A stretch of 64,000 bases of DNA. Origin: Cryptomeria japonica. Lineage: Eukaryota > Streptophyta > Pinopsida > Cupressales > Cupressaceae. The notes beneath the pieces are model-generated. The model did not search any database, was not told the origin of the DNA, and saw only the letters and a program-made list of their open reading frames with translations. The stretch is from NCBI RefSeq assembly GCF_030272615.1, contig NC_081414.1, forward strand, positions 231,633,733 to 231,697,732. The letters run 5' to 3'. A program made the translations under genes and the position numbers. Of this stretch, positions 33,853-45,775 are shown in pieces. Numbering within the stretch: position 1 is the first letter of the stretch; every line of letters begins with the position of its first letter.

Positions 33853-34916
33853 TGTAGAGGGGAAAAGTGAACCACTCCAATAGATGGGTGACCACCTATC
33901 AGGGACTCACTAATCAACCTCTCCACTCAAGATGCAATACATAATATAGGATTGTTAGGTACCCCTTAGATGCCACTTAATGTGTTACAGAGGTTGTCTG
34001 ATGCGACCTAGTGACACTCTATTTGAAGATGCACATGTGGGTCTAAGATGATAGCATGATGCATTGGTATCTTGCATGAATAGAGTCATAGGGTCCATAT
34101 AGAAAATGAACTATGATAAAAACATGCCTAGATAACATAAACTAGGTAAAATAATAATGCAAGAAGAAAATACGACTATCTATTAAGTAACAAAAAAGAA
34201 AGAAGGAAGAGATATAATCTCATAGCTAGTTCATGATTGAAGTCTCTAGCTAGCTCCCCAAATCAATTCGGCAATCTGCACACAAGGCTTTGATGTTTCC
34301 ACCTCCATGGACTACCAAGATAGATAGATGAAAGATACAACAACAATATCTTGATCAATATTCTATGGAGATAACAAAAGATAGAGGAAGAAGAAGACTC
34401 CCCTTTCACACCCAAAGCAAGAAGCTTGTCAGATGGAGAAAAAGAATAAGTTGGTCTTCCTTAAAGAATAATAAAAATGCTTGCAATGTGTGAGAGCCAA
34501 GGACACAATCAGAGAGCTTCAAAATGAGATAGTAAACAAGAGTAAATCAAATAGAATTCTAGGGAGAGAGTTAGTGAAGCAAATAGAGAGCAAAACTGAG
34601 GGCAAACCAGGAAGATAAACATGCTATGATGAAAACAAACGTCGGTGGTTTCAAAGAGGTGTTATAGGAATCTTCCAAGAACAGGTGTAATGCTCAAATG
34701 GCCACCTTCGGATTGTCAGATTCACAAGATGATAATGTAGTGCATTAGTGTCTACGTGTCAAACAATAAAAAAGGTCAGAAAAAGGACAAGATCAAGGCT
34801 GACAAGGCAAGTGAGATGGAGAAAAAGACAAAATGGTAAAGAAGGTCTCCAATAAGTGTAAAGCGAAGGCACTTATGTGGCATACAATTACACAAAGTGC
34901 AATTTACGACACTACA
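33853..34916 (-). repeat. 3' LTR of element B (1064 bp)
   Basis: Starts TGTAGAGGGGAAAAGTGAACC and ends CGACACTACA on the plus strand. It shares long blocks with 37938-38956, for example GATGGGTGACCACC and TATCAGGGACTCACTAATC near its start. Confidence 0.8.
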
Positions 34917-34931
34917 TTTTGTCCCCACTTT
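34917..34931 (-). promoter_or_regulatory. Polypurine tract of element B
   Basis: Minus strand AAAGTGGGGACAAAA followed by TGTAGTG, the LTR start. This purine-rich run is of the form seen in plant gypsy elements. Confidence 0.75.
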
Positions 34932-37920
34932 AACGAGCATATTAATATCAATATGCGATCTAAAGTAGAGATATTACCAAAACACTAAGGCGATGTAGAG
35001 TCCTCTAACCATGTGGAGATTCCCCAAGGAAAGAGTGTTGAACCTTAAAGTGACATTGCTAGGATATTCCATCAAAACGTGTTAACTGCAAACAAACATG
35101 TTAGACGAAAAAAAGCAAAAATAAATACGATACGACAAACACTAAGAGAACATATAACAATGAAAAGATAAATATATAAATATATTTCACTAGTATGGGT
35201 AGCAAAATATGATAGATAAACATATGATAGGGTGACCTTAGATCATAAGATAAAAAATATTTTGCCAGTATGGGTTGCATTATGCTAGATAGCTATACGA
35301 TAGGGTGACCATAGATAAAGTGCATTGCCCCCCACAAAAGGAAATAAGATATAGTGGTTTGGCCCCCACCAAGACGATAAGTATTAAAATCATTAGATAA
35401 CTAAACTAAGATGATCATGATGTGAATGCAGAGATGCATGAAACATGAAATGGAAAGACAAAGAGAGATCTAAAAAGTAGACATGAAAACCCTCTCCTAG
35501 AATGGTATTTATGAAAGTCCCTAATATCGATAACCAAGATATGATAGCTAGAAGAAAAGTGATTAACAAATAGAGGATTTTTTACAACAAAAATGCCCTA
35601 TTTTGGAGCACCTACAAGGTAACTCAGGTCCTCTAAGAGAGAATGTAACACAAGGATAGGCAAACTCTCATTTCCAAGCAACAACAGAGTAACTTGGGTC
35701 CTCCAAAAGGCAACAAACATAGAAAGAAAGCATGAGGGAACACAAACAAACACACCCTAACTAAAAGATATAGACAACAAGGCACTATCCTATAGGTCAT
35801 CCACCCACAAGTCATCATCCTCCCAATCTTGATCATACACGGAGCAAGGTCAAAACCAAAGAGGGACAACCATGAGGGCAGCATTGAGAGTAGCATCAAT
35901 AACAAGAGCAAGGGACGAGGCAACTTCCTCATTCCCGTCCAAGAGTTCCTGAGAGGAGGGAGTCAATGATAATGTAAAGATCGTAGATAGTGCTAGGATA
36001 TCCTATAAAGGGTCAAACAAACACCCCTCAACAAAAGAGGTGGGTGACTCGACTTGAGGCAACCTCTGAAAGAGGAGTAGAAACAAACTTTGGAGAAGGC
36101 AAAGCCTGCTCAACAAAATACACATAGGTAGATAATGAAACTAAACAAAAACATTGAAAGAAACAAAAATTAAAGGTGTTGGTGCCGACTTTTGGTGATG
36201 AAACTCAGGAACGAGACTTGGTAAAACTTAAAATTTGGTTTTTGCGAAGGTGAAGGCCTTCAATCAACCACAATAGGCTCAAGTACCTTAGGAAAATTCT
36301 TATGCAGAGGCGACTACAAAGCATGTAGAGCAGACAAGGCTGCACTAGGAACTACCTTTGTATGTAGCATATTCATAGGCTGGGAGAATGCAAGAACACC
36401 AAGTAAAGAGGTGACGAGGGGAGGATCCAAGGAGGGAGTGATAAGAACCTATACCCTTTTAAGGATAGGTTGATCAAAAATCCCCAGAGAAAGTGCCAAC
36501 AACACAGAGGATGAAGCGAGAATAAGGGAAACAAGATCAACAAGAGTAGGAGTAGGCATAAAAACAATAGAGGCAAGGACAAACATTGTTGGTTCACTCA
36601 GTTCTTGTAGTAGCCTCACACACACGGACCATCATCCACTGATGATACTTACGCTCACACACTTGCTGATTATGATCTAGATGGGGTCAAGAAATGGAAG
36701 CTTGACAACAACATCGTGCTCCATGGGAAAGGCCTCCTAAGTAAAAAACAAAAAAGGAGAAGGCCCAACTGATGAAGCAAGAGGTGCAATTGATACATGT
36801 CTCACATCACAGTCATGAGAACCCTTCCTCATTTTTCTCAAGGAGCAATATGAGGAATAGGAGGTATCCTCAGAGGTTGTTATGTGGGAGCCAATTGAGA
36901 CAAGCGAACACAAGGTGAGCGCCTACCCTCATTATAATGGGCAGGACAACCTGGATATTTGCAAGTATGGGAAGCTCGAAGGGAGGCAGAGATGTGGACC
37001 ATGGAAACATGAATACCTTTCCTTTGTCTGTATCAAGTACAAATGTAGGAATAGAAGGCACCATTGGATGTTGCATGGTCCTGGATTGGCGAGGAGGTCT
37101 ACCTTGGGGAATAGGTTTAACCTCAACCCATGATGAGGAATGGGTAGGAGATACAACCCACTGCAACACAGTAATGGACATAGAAAAAATTGGTGTAGGG
37201 GGAGGTAAAGAGATGATAGGCTAAGATGATGAAGAACTATACAATAGGTCTCCACAGGGAAGCATAGGTCCAATCAGAGCAGGCCATAAATGAGCTAATG
37301 TAAACCCCCACAAGAAACCAATGGATGAAATATAATGTCTTGGATAGTATGCATAGTTCCCTCATGACGAAACTTCAAGTATTTATGCACAACTAAAGGG
37401 ACTACTTCCATGGTGATCAGCTAGGGAATACCTAGCTTATCCTAGAACAAGTTTGATTTAGGAATAACCAAGAAATTAGTTAAAACTACTTTGGGTCCCA
37501 CAAAGATCATCAAATTGGTATTTTCAAGAGGTGGACCAAAGAGTTCATCATGTGCACAAACAAAGGAATGACACTCATCGTATCTGGCCACGTGCCAACC
37601 ATTGATGAATAACGCCTCCTCAATGATAACATCAACTCAACATGAAGGATCTGCCATCACACCTATGATAGTGTGATTGTTGATCTTGGTCGGGATGTAT
37701 AATGGGGTAAGCTCCCCTATATAAGGAGTGTCCAGAGGTGTAAAAGATATATCTCTATTTTGCACCCTCTGGCTAGGGGGCAAAATATGAGTGATCATGT
37801 TTACGAATGAGCCACCACTTAACTCATATCCTTATGATGCAAAAATGAAATAAAAGGTAAAATAATGAATAAAATATATAGGAGATAAAACTGATCTAAA
37901 GATATGAAAAATGACTTTCA
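34932..37920 (-). other. Interior of element B, no recognisable coding
   Basis: Three kilobases with several short minus-strand frames (35633-35932, 36373-36597, 36870-37273). These are leucine-rich from composition and overlap each other in two frames at 36870-37273. None shows RT, integrase, protease or zinc-knuckle motifs. A non-coding or fully decayed interior fits a non-autonomous element. Confidence 0.6.
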
Positions 37921-37921
37921 T

Positions 37922-37937
37922 GTCGGGTTCACCAAAA
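37922..37937 (-). promoter_or_regulatory. Primer binding site of element B
   Basis: Minus strand TTTTGGTGAACCCGAC directly after the LTR end. TGG at the start pairs with the CCA end of a tRNA. I do not assign the tRNA. It differs clearly from the initiator-Met site of E and C. Confidence 0.65.
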
Positions 37938-38956
37938 TATAGAGGGGAAAAAGTGAACCACTCAAACAGATGGGTGACCACCTATCAGGGACTCACTAAT
38001 CAACCTCTCCACTCGAGATGCAGTACAAAGTCTAGGACTGTAAAGTACCCCTTAGATGATATTGAATGTGTAACATAGGCTCTTTGATGTGACACTCTGT
38101 CTAAGGATACATGTGTGGGTCTAAGATGACAACGTGACACATTGAAGTCCTGAACAAACTATGATAGAAACATGCCCAGATAACAAAAACAAAGTAAAAT
38201 AATAATGCAAAAAGTAAATAAGTAACAAAAAATAAATAAGGAAGAGATATAATCTCATAGCCAGTTAACATTTGAAGTCTCTAGCTAGGTCCCCAAATCC
38301 ATTCAACAACCTACACATAAAGTGAATGAGGACGAAAAATATTGTAGATATGTTTTAGAGGCCTTCCACAATCAGACCCCCATTTTGGTTTTTTCACCTC
38401 CATGAACAACCAAGATAAATAGATGAAATAATAGATGAAGAATACAACAACAATATCTTGATCAATAGGCTATGGAGATAAGAAAAGATAGGGGTAGAAG
38501 AATACTCCCCTTTCACACCCAAATCAAGAATCCTGCCAGATGAAGAAAAAGAACAAGTTGGTCTTTCTCAAAGCATAATAACAATGGTCGTAATGTATGA
38601 GTGCCAAGGACACAATAAGAGAGCTTTGAAATGAGACAATGAACAAGTGTAAATCGAATAGAATTCCAAGGAGAGAGTTAGAGAAGCAACTAGAGAGCAA
38701 AAATGAGGGAAAAATAGGAAGATAAATATGATAGGATGAAAACAAACATCAATGATCATGAAGAGGCATTAAAAGAATCTTCTAGGAATAGGTGTAATAC
38801 TCAAATGACCACCTTTAGATTGTTAGATTCGCAAGATGATAGCATGGTGCACAAACATCTCCGTGACATGCTAGTGTCTACGTGTCAACCATTCAAAAAG
38901 GTCGGGCAAATGACAAGTCAGATGTTGAAAACACAAGTGAGATAGAGAAAAGGATA
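37938..38956 (-). repeat. 5' LTR of element B, outer end lost
   Basis: Partner of 33853-34916. Similarity fades after the ACAAGTGAGATAGAGAAAAGG stretch near 38932-38952, about 60 bases before the expected end. The following DNA encodes a decayed ORF. Confidence 0.75.
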
Positions 38957-38969
38957 TAATTACATAGAA

Positions 38970-39700
38970 ATAATTATTTATCCTTGATATGTCTATTATG
39001 TCCCTATGCACTCCATCGATAAAGAAGGTGGCATAATCAAAGCTCCTTTTCAAGTCCTTGTTCTACACATATATTATGATCATCATCGAGTGAGCTAACA
39101 TCTATGACTTGACATCAATTGCTAAAACTTGGCATAGCGCATACTATGTCTTGAAAAAGTAATCTTCAAAGATATCCACATCAAAAGGATCAATCTTATT
39201 CCTAATAAATATGACAAATATTCTATCTAAGCCTCTTCTCCTATGGTGTGGAAGCCATTAAACTCTATAATAATCCTTGTCCCTTCCATATTCTCTGCTT
39301 AATGAGTTAAATTCTATAGTTACATTTGCAATGGCATTTAGGTTGAACACTTCACAAATGTATTCCTCGTCCAACCTCATCAAAAGACCATTATTCTTAT
39401 TTAGTATAGCCCTTTATTCTAAACCATATATTTTTACAATATATCTACCCAGGTCCACATTGATGAAGATATTTGATACCATTGACTTCCTTAAATTCAA
39501 ATTCTAGATGTTTGAAATTTGTCAAGTAGCATTTCTCCTCTCGTAATAGAAGTCAAATAGATCCTAACCTTGAGTAGGGATGGCTACATCTCTCATGGAA
39601 TCTTACATATTTATTGACCTTATTGAAAGGATTCTAGAACCCTAAGAATGTTTTACCCTCTTTGAGGATTTGCAATAGGGTGTCCTTTTCTAATGCTTAT
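38970..39700 (-). pseudogene. Decayed ORF resembling the element D protein (function unknown)
   Basis: One minus-strand frame from about 39420 to 38975 keeps coding character over about 150 codons with five stops. It reads RLDEEYICEVFNLNAIANVT, DPFDVDIFEDYFFKT, YALCQVLAIDVKS, then KDLKRSFDYATFFIDGVHRD and DISRINNYFYV. Upstream in other frames (39420-39700) are further fragments such as FKHLEFEFKEVNGIKYLHQC. The block SFDYATFFIDGVHRDIID with its flanks aligns by pattern with DFDWAYIVLDNIHEQICN in element D (about 21460-21510), including the following aromatic-rich segment. It is cut at 38956 by element B. No known domain is recognised. Confidence 0.5.
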
Positions 39701-40439
39701 TTTATTTTTTGGCTTGGAAAGAGCTCTGGCTCAATTTTAGGATTTACTAGGGTCAGTAGGATTTTGTGACATCGAATACAACTAGGGTTTCACTAGAAAA
39801 TAGACATCTTGAAATCACTATATAACCTTAATAGTTGAATTCTCCACAATTGACAATTCACTTTACATGATCACATTGAAATTTGGACTTACCAGTTCTC
39901 TATGCTTTGAAACCCTAATACGTTGTTATAGATTTTGAAATTGTTCCAATTGCCTTATATGGATCACTTGTAGATGTTCTTGAGGAGTGATTCAAATGTA
40001 ATTGATGTAAAATCTTGAAAAAAATTCCTCGGTTAGTCGTTCCTCAATTTTGAATTTGGGTTGTAGATGTTATTTGGTGCGTAGTAATCCTTGTCTATAC
40101 TAAAATTATTTTTACTTGGGCCCATGTAGAGTGGATTGCATATGGCATCATAGTGCACTAGAACATGTTAAGAAATTTTGTTGCACAAGGAGGATGCACT
40201 GCCAATAAAAATATGTAACCCATGAATGTTGTTGCACTTGTTAAGAAAGCACCACCTCATAGTTCTCATTATAAATAGTCATACTTCTAGGCATCACCTC
40301 ATGTTCACTACAATTTATTTTAATACATAATATTTTTTAGAATAAATTTGACATTCTTGATTGGAATATGACCAAGTATGAAGCATACAATTTCCTACAA
40401 CCTAAACATCACTTGTTATTCAATCCCACTCCTAGGAGA
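39701..40439. other. Unassigned stretch before the copia RT remnant
   Basis: No supported feature. Short frames only. It may include worn integrase or linker sequence of copia A directly before 40440, but no motif is readable. Confidence 0.4.
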
Positions 40440-41868
40440 AGAAAAAAATGTTTAATGTAAGTAGATATATCAAACTAAATTTATTGTAGATGGGTTGGTT
40501 ATTAAGTTTAAAGTTCACTTGGTTATTAATGGATTTCCATAGGTTCTTGGTATTGACTGTATTGATACCTTTGTACGGTCTATTAAAAATATGAATGCCA
40601 TTCAACTTACACTTGCTACTACTGTAACTCATCAATGAGAAGTTTAATATATGGATATGAAGAGAATTCCCTTTTTCCTAAGGATATTTACGAGGATACA
40701 AATGAAGCAACCACATGGTTATCAACATAGCTCTTCCTTCACTTGTAGACTTAAGAGATCTATATATGATTTTCTCTTATTTCTAGTTTATATGTTGACG
40801 CCTTAGAGATCATAAGGCTCTCTTTATCCTCAATTGTAATAGTGAAACTACATCATAGGTTTTTGATTTGTAAATTATGTTTGTTGCACTATTTTCTTGA
40901 GTTTTATATTTATTAGTTTACATCTAGTACTACTATTTTTGTACAATCTAAGTATGCACTTTATTTTCTCTCATGAATCCACATGGTTGACTAAAAACCT
41001 ACTCCAACTCCCTTTATTTCTAGTGTCAAGCTTGAGGCAATGTGTTCTTCACCATTGATGATACAATTTTGTATCACCAAATTATTAGTAGTCTCATTTA
41101 TTTGGCTCACATGAAGGCTAACATTTCATACATAATTGGCTTGGTGCCTTGATTCATGCAACAACCTCATTAGCTACAATGGAAGACAAATAATGATATC
41201 CTACACTACATCAAGGAATTTGTAGTTATGGGATTCACTATTTAACAAATGTTGATAATGATTTCATTAGGTACCTTGATTCTAATTGACCAAGTATTCT
41301 CAAAATTAAAAGTCCACTTATAGTTATAAATTCTCCCTTATTTATGGTCCTATATTTTGGTTAAGAAAGAAACATAATGTTATTTTTTTTTCTTCCATGT
41401 AGGTTAAGTATTAGGGGCAATAAATTTGACCATCAAAGCCTTTTGACTTCAACATATTCTAATTGGGTTTGGTATTTACTTTCAGAGGACAATTCATATT
41501 TAATGATAATTATAGTATTATATCAACCTCTCAAAATGCCATCCTCATCAATGACCCAAACACATTGAGGTCCACATGTATTACATTTTAGTATTCATTC
41601 ATGGATAGTATTGAGTTCCATTGTTACCCAACTATTGATAATATGGTTGACATTGTCACCAAACCATTCATATAAAATGAGTTTTACTAGGGGTACAAGA
41701 GGTTACATCTCATGGATTGTCTAGTCATATTCTTTCTCTCTCTCTTTGAGATTCTTTCTCTCTCTATTTTGGGCTCTATTCTCTCTCTACTTTAGGGTGT
41801 CTTCTTCTATTTGAGAGGATTTCCATGTACATGGGTACCTCATTGGGCTTCATTTACCTAAATTGCAT
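40440..41868 (+). pseudogene. Decayed copia RT, RNase H and tail (family A, second copy)
   Basis: Aligns with 4600-5743 and then 23779-24002. Plus-strand landmarks are the VLTVLIPL and NAIQLT-like RT start near 40550-40610, the MKQPHG segment near 40700, and the LYHQIISSLIYLAHMKANIS block near 41075-41130 (YR.LVGSLIYL...RPDIS). FMQQPH follows near 41155. Around 41650 there is NMVDIVTKPFI, the .N.ADI.TKP. RNase H tail, then LMDC near 41717. Multiple stops and frameshifts. It ends at the polypurine tract TTTGAGGAGGG (41869-41879). Confidence 0.7.
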
Positions 41869-41879
41869 TTGAGGAGGGC

Positions 41880-42350
41880 TTTTATTTTCCTTCATATTTG
41901 ATTTAATTTATTCTTTATACACATTTTTTAAGCTTGATTATATTATTAAAAAAAGCTATTTGAGATTGTGGATGACATCTTCCATAAGTGGTATGTGTGC
42001 AATTCTTACCTATTCATGTTAGTTGGAGTTACTCTCTACTTTGGATGTATTTTTCTTTTATGTAGGTCTAAACATGTTTTTGGCATCTTCCAAGTAGGTG
42101 TAACCATTGCTTATTTCTATCAATTGGAATTACTTCACCTATTGGATGTGTCTTCCCCTCTCATGCCTATATATGCATTACTCTCCTATCATATCCAATG
42201 ATAGAGAATGATAATTTTCAAATGCTATTTTATATGTCTCTTCTATTAGTATAAACTCGATCTATTTTTCTATTTTAATTTTCTAGTTATATTTTATCTA
42301 TTCTTGCACCAAGTCTTGAATATTTTCTCACTTATATACAAAATCTAACA
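41880..42350 (+). repeat. LTR of copia family A, copy 2
   Basis: Aligns with 24013-24542, but its first dozen bases (TGTTAGTGTAGG) are deleted. It ends AAATCTAACA followed by TTTGGTTATC, a worn primer site (42351-42360). TATATAT at about 42163-42170 matches the TATA box of copy 1. Again RNase H tail lies on one side and gag-like sequence on the other. Confidence 0.7.
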
Positions 42351-43520
42351 TTTGGTTATCTTTTAAATCATAGATTTCATAGGATACTATAAAAGGAACC
42401 TTATTTTTAAGTGTTGAAACCCAACTAGTCATTGACTACTTTATAACTGACCCATTCCTTTCCCTCATGGAGGATGGGGCATACTTTTGTGAGGCTCTCT
42501 CTTGTAATGATACATTTTATAAATATTTGGGACAAAAATCCATTGTAGCAAAATTTATTGTGTTTAATAAAGTATGGTGAATTTATCATCATTGCTTGAG
42601 AATTTCAACTAGAAATGTAGCTAACGAGTTGAGATATTCATATTTATTGAAAAATTATTTTCATGCAATCCTTTAGTAATATGCTTTACAAATTGTTGAT
42701 GCAAAAACAAAAAAAAATGATTCACTAAAAACTTAATCTCTTTCAACTAAATACCAGATTTTAGTCACCACACATGTTTATTATCTTAATTTTCATAACT
42801 AGAACACTCACTATATCCCCAAAATTTGAGTGCCAATTAATTCATAATAGCTATATGGTGGAATTGGGAGTCGATTGTGATAAGTGCCAAGTCTCATCTA
42901 AAGCAACATATGACTAGTTTCACAAAATTGAATTTCAATTTCTTTTATCTAATTTGAAGCAAACCATTTTCAAATAATTTCTTAGGATATGTATTTTCTT
43001 TGTTAGGAAAAGGTTGTTCTTGACATCAATGATGTCTACCACCAAATCATATCTCTTATTGTTAAGTGGGTAATGAATCATTAATGGCTATAATTTGTTG
43101 AAAGTACTTGTAGAGTACTATGTTTCTTTGAGTTATCCTTGTAAAAATTAAATTTGGAAAGTTATGGGTTTTAAGCACCCTCTTATCATTGATGTTCTTG
43201 TTATGATTGAAGACAATTCATTAATAGAAGTAGAATTCTTTTGAAATAATAAAATTCTCTCAAGTGGCTAGAGGTCACTATTGTACTGGTATGTACTTCA
43301 ATGATCATATCACTTTTGTACTATTAGTTACTTCAATGAACATATCCTTGAACAATATTATGCCTTGTAAATAATTTACTATTGTTTCTACAAGGAAAAT
43401 ATACTTTGAGTACAAGTTAATCATACAATTTACTTTAGAATAGGCATATGCTTGAATTTAAAAATTAACGAACTCTAGAAACCTCAATTTTCCTCCTAGT
43501 TTGAAAATGTAAGAAACATA

Positions 43521-43537
43521 AACTTCCAAGATGGTTT
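43521..43537. repeat. Target site duplication of the 402-bp insertion, left copy
   Basis: AACTTCCAAGATGGTTT, 16 of 17 identical to 43940-43956. Copy 1 of family A has a single AACTCCCAAGATGGTTT near 25776-25792. Confidence 0.85.
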
Positions 43538-43939
43538 TTTTTTAATTAAAAATCCGTGTTAACTAGGGCACCGACCCTTTAACATAGTCAGAGACTATCA
43601 ACAACACTTTAACAACAACCAAAAACCAGGGTGTTGACCCTTAATACAAAACAACCCAAACCCACTCAATGAAGGGGGGAAGCATTCAAACCTTGACAAG
43701 GGGGGGTTTGGGGGAGGGGGGAGGGCTTGTACTTATGCCTACAAAAAACCACAGTCCATGCAATACTTTCATTAGGACCAACAAGAGAGTGGTCCAATGG
43801 GAGGACCCTGTAGGGTTACAACTAGTAGCGCCAATAGAGTGCTATTGCAAAGCAACAAGAAGCTGTTGTAGAACCATGATAGATTGTTGCAATGAAGTAG
43901 TAACAGGAGCAGAAACAACAACAACATCAGTAGGAGAAG
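43538..43939 (-). mobile_element. Short non-LTR retroposon (LINE 3' end or SINE), 402 bp
   Basis: Bounded by a 17-bp duplication with one mismatch and beginning with a T run on the plus strand, so the A-tailed strand is minus. This is the signature of target-primed reverse transcription. Minus strand ends GGTGCCCTAGTTAACACGG then ATTTTTAATT and A residues. A purine-only stretch near 43672-43730 (GGGGGGAAGC, GGGGGGTTTGGGGGAGGGGGG) is unusual. There is no B box like that of the SINE at 26716 and no readable RT, so a 5'-truncated LINE tail is the likelier reading. Confidence 0.75.
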
Positions 43940-45775
43940 AACTCCCAAGATGGTTTGTTGCATTGTAATGTGTGTAACCATTTATTTTCCATTTAGGAAT
44001 GATGAGAGATAATAATGGAGGTGTGCTTCTTTATCTAAATTCATTCACATCAAAAGTGGAGAATGGTACATTTTGATAAGATTACAGTTTCTTATTATAT
44101 AATTCAACCTTTTGTTAGCATTGCCCTCAAATTATGAGTGATAACCATGCTCACTACTATAATTACAAGTTTCCATATGACATTCATGAAAGTGATGATT
44201 GTTACAATGTATTTGAAAAAGAAAAAAAATGAATTACAAATTCAAGGAACAAGGAAGACGAGACATTATTTGTTATGTGTGGGGGACATTTTTATCATCT
44301 CAATGTTGTTACTTTATGATGCTCCTAATGCTATAATGCTTGTGAATTAGCTAGCCATTTTTTCTACCCTTATGATTATGTAAGAATAATTTGGAATAAA
44401 TAGTTTATAATTTTGCACTTTGCAACCTTCACTTAATAGTCTATATTAAAATATAGATTAAATATCTTTTAATTATTGATTCAAAAGTTACAACCTTAAC
44501 TCACCCATCTACATCACAAAACATAGAATAAATATTTTTTTAAACTATACACATAAAATATATTTACTAGTAATTAGTAATTGGATCAAGAGTCATAGTT
44601 TCAATTTTTAGTTCCTCTAGTTAAAAAATAACCAGAGAATTTTTCAAGGTTTAATCTTGACCATGTAATATGTTATAACATAGAATTAGACAAATAATAA
44701 TAAAAAATGATTAACCCATTTACAATATATTGACTTTGAAATCATTTCAACTAAACAACACAATTCTCTTTTCCATAGTTTACAAAATTGTTGCAAAAGT
44801 TCTTTATCTTGGAAATATTTGACAGTGTACAACATTAATACCTCCTAGTGATTACTAAAGACTTCCTTGTGATGAACTTTCTAGAATTTCATACAAATGG
44901 GGTGCCAAGGTTAAGCACGAGTAGCCTAGTTTGGTAGAATAAATTTCAAAACTCACAAGGTATCAAGTACAAAGATAACTTAAGAATGGACACCTTAACC
45001 ACTTTATTTGAGGAGGTGAGATCATACAAAACGAGAAGTTTTTCAATCAAAATCCATAGTAAAAGATCCAACATCAAAAAGAGTTTACAAATTTGATAAA
45101 GCTAATTAAACAACTTTTATTTTAATAAATAAATATATCAATAGAAACGATTTTAATACAAACTTTAATCTCGTAAACACTATTAAAACAGTTCTATTAT
45201 TCATTATCTCTATTTGCAATATAGTAACCTATTTTAAACACACGATAGAATCTAAAACATTCACCTAGAAATTCTTGTTACCATTGCAAATTAACCCAAT
45301 TGAATTTGAAGTCTTCTCCCAATGGAAATGATGTTATCAAAGATTAATAAACATTTTTTTGACCCCAAATGTTCCTAGTAAACTCAAAGCTATTATTATT
45401 GACAATTATCAACAGAACCATTATAATCCTCATGAAACTGGTCAGTATGAATTATAATCAAATTCAGGCAAGATGAGTGGCGGTATTATGGGGTCAGCAA
45501 TTCATGATAACCATTGAAGTAATCTTCCAAGGAAAATAGATAAATTTCTACATATTCTTAATCACGTATCTTTTTCATACTCATTTGTTTATATCACCGT
45601 CTCAACTTAATTGTCAGTATAGGAATATTTTAGAATTCTACTAAATTGTTTACAATTTAGTTTGATATTCTTCACTGATATTGACTGTAATTCTGTCTGC
45701 TCTTTTGATTTGTAGTTGTGGTTTTTGTTTGTAGGTGTTCAGTTATAAACTTCAATATTCATTTGTAATAGTCAA

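Larger units (their letters stand above)
33853..38956 (-). mobile_element. Non-autonomous LTR element B (about 5.1 kb)
   Basis: Two long direct repeats, 33853-34916 and 37938-38956, flank a 3.0 kb interior without readable gag or pol. On the minus strand the interior begins with a PBS (TTTTGGTGAACCCGAC, 37922-37937) directly after the right LTR and ends with a PPT (AAAGTGGGGACAAAA, 34917-34931) directly before the left LTR. Left LTR ends are TG...CA. The right LTR loses similarity near 38956, so its outer end and the target duplication are missing. PBS and PPT style suggest a gypsy-related non-autonomous (LARD-like) element. The superfamily is inference. Confidence 0.75.
42351..45775 (+). pseudogene. 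Copia family A, 5' interior, copy 2 (highly decayed)
   Basis: Aligns with 24543-27855. From 42470 the frame MEDGAYFCEALSCNDTFYKY continues for 37 codons and resembles the first half of a copia Gag (W...EAL...D...YI..KP). After that no domain can be read. Interrupted by a non-LTR insertion at 43538-43939, absent from copy 1. It lacks the SINE of copy 1. Shared sequence ends near 45775. Confidence 0.5.

Noticed and set aside
35633-37273. Leucine-rich minus-strand ORFs inside element B
   Set aside because: Two frames overlap over the same DNA with similar bias and no conserved motif. A C-x4-C-type cysteine pattern near 36930 is too short to call a zinc finger.
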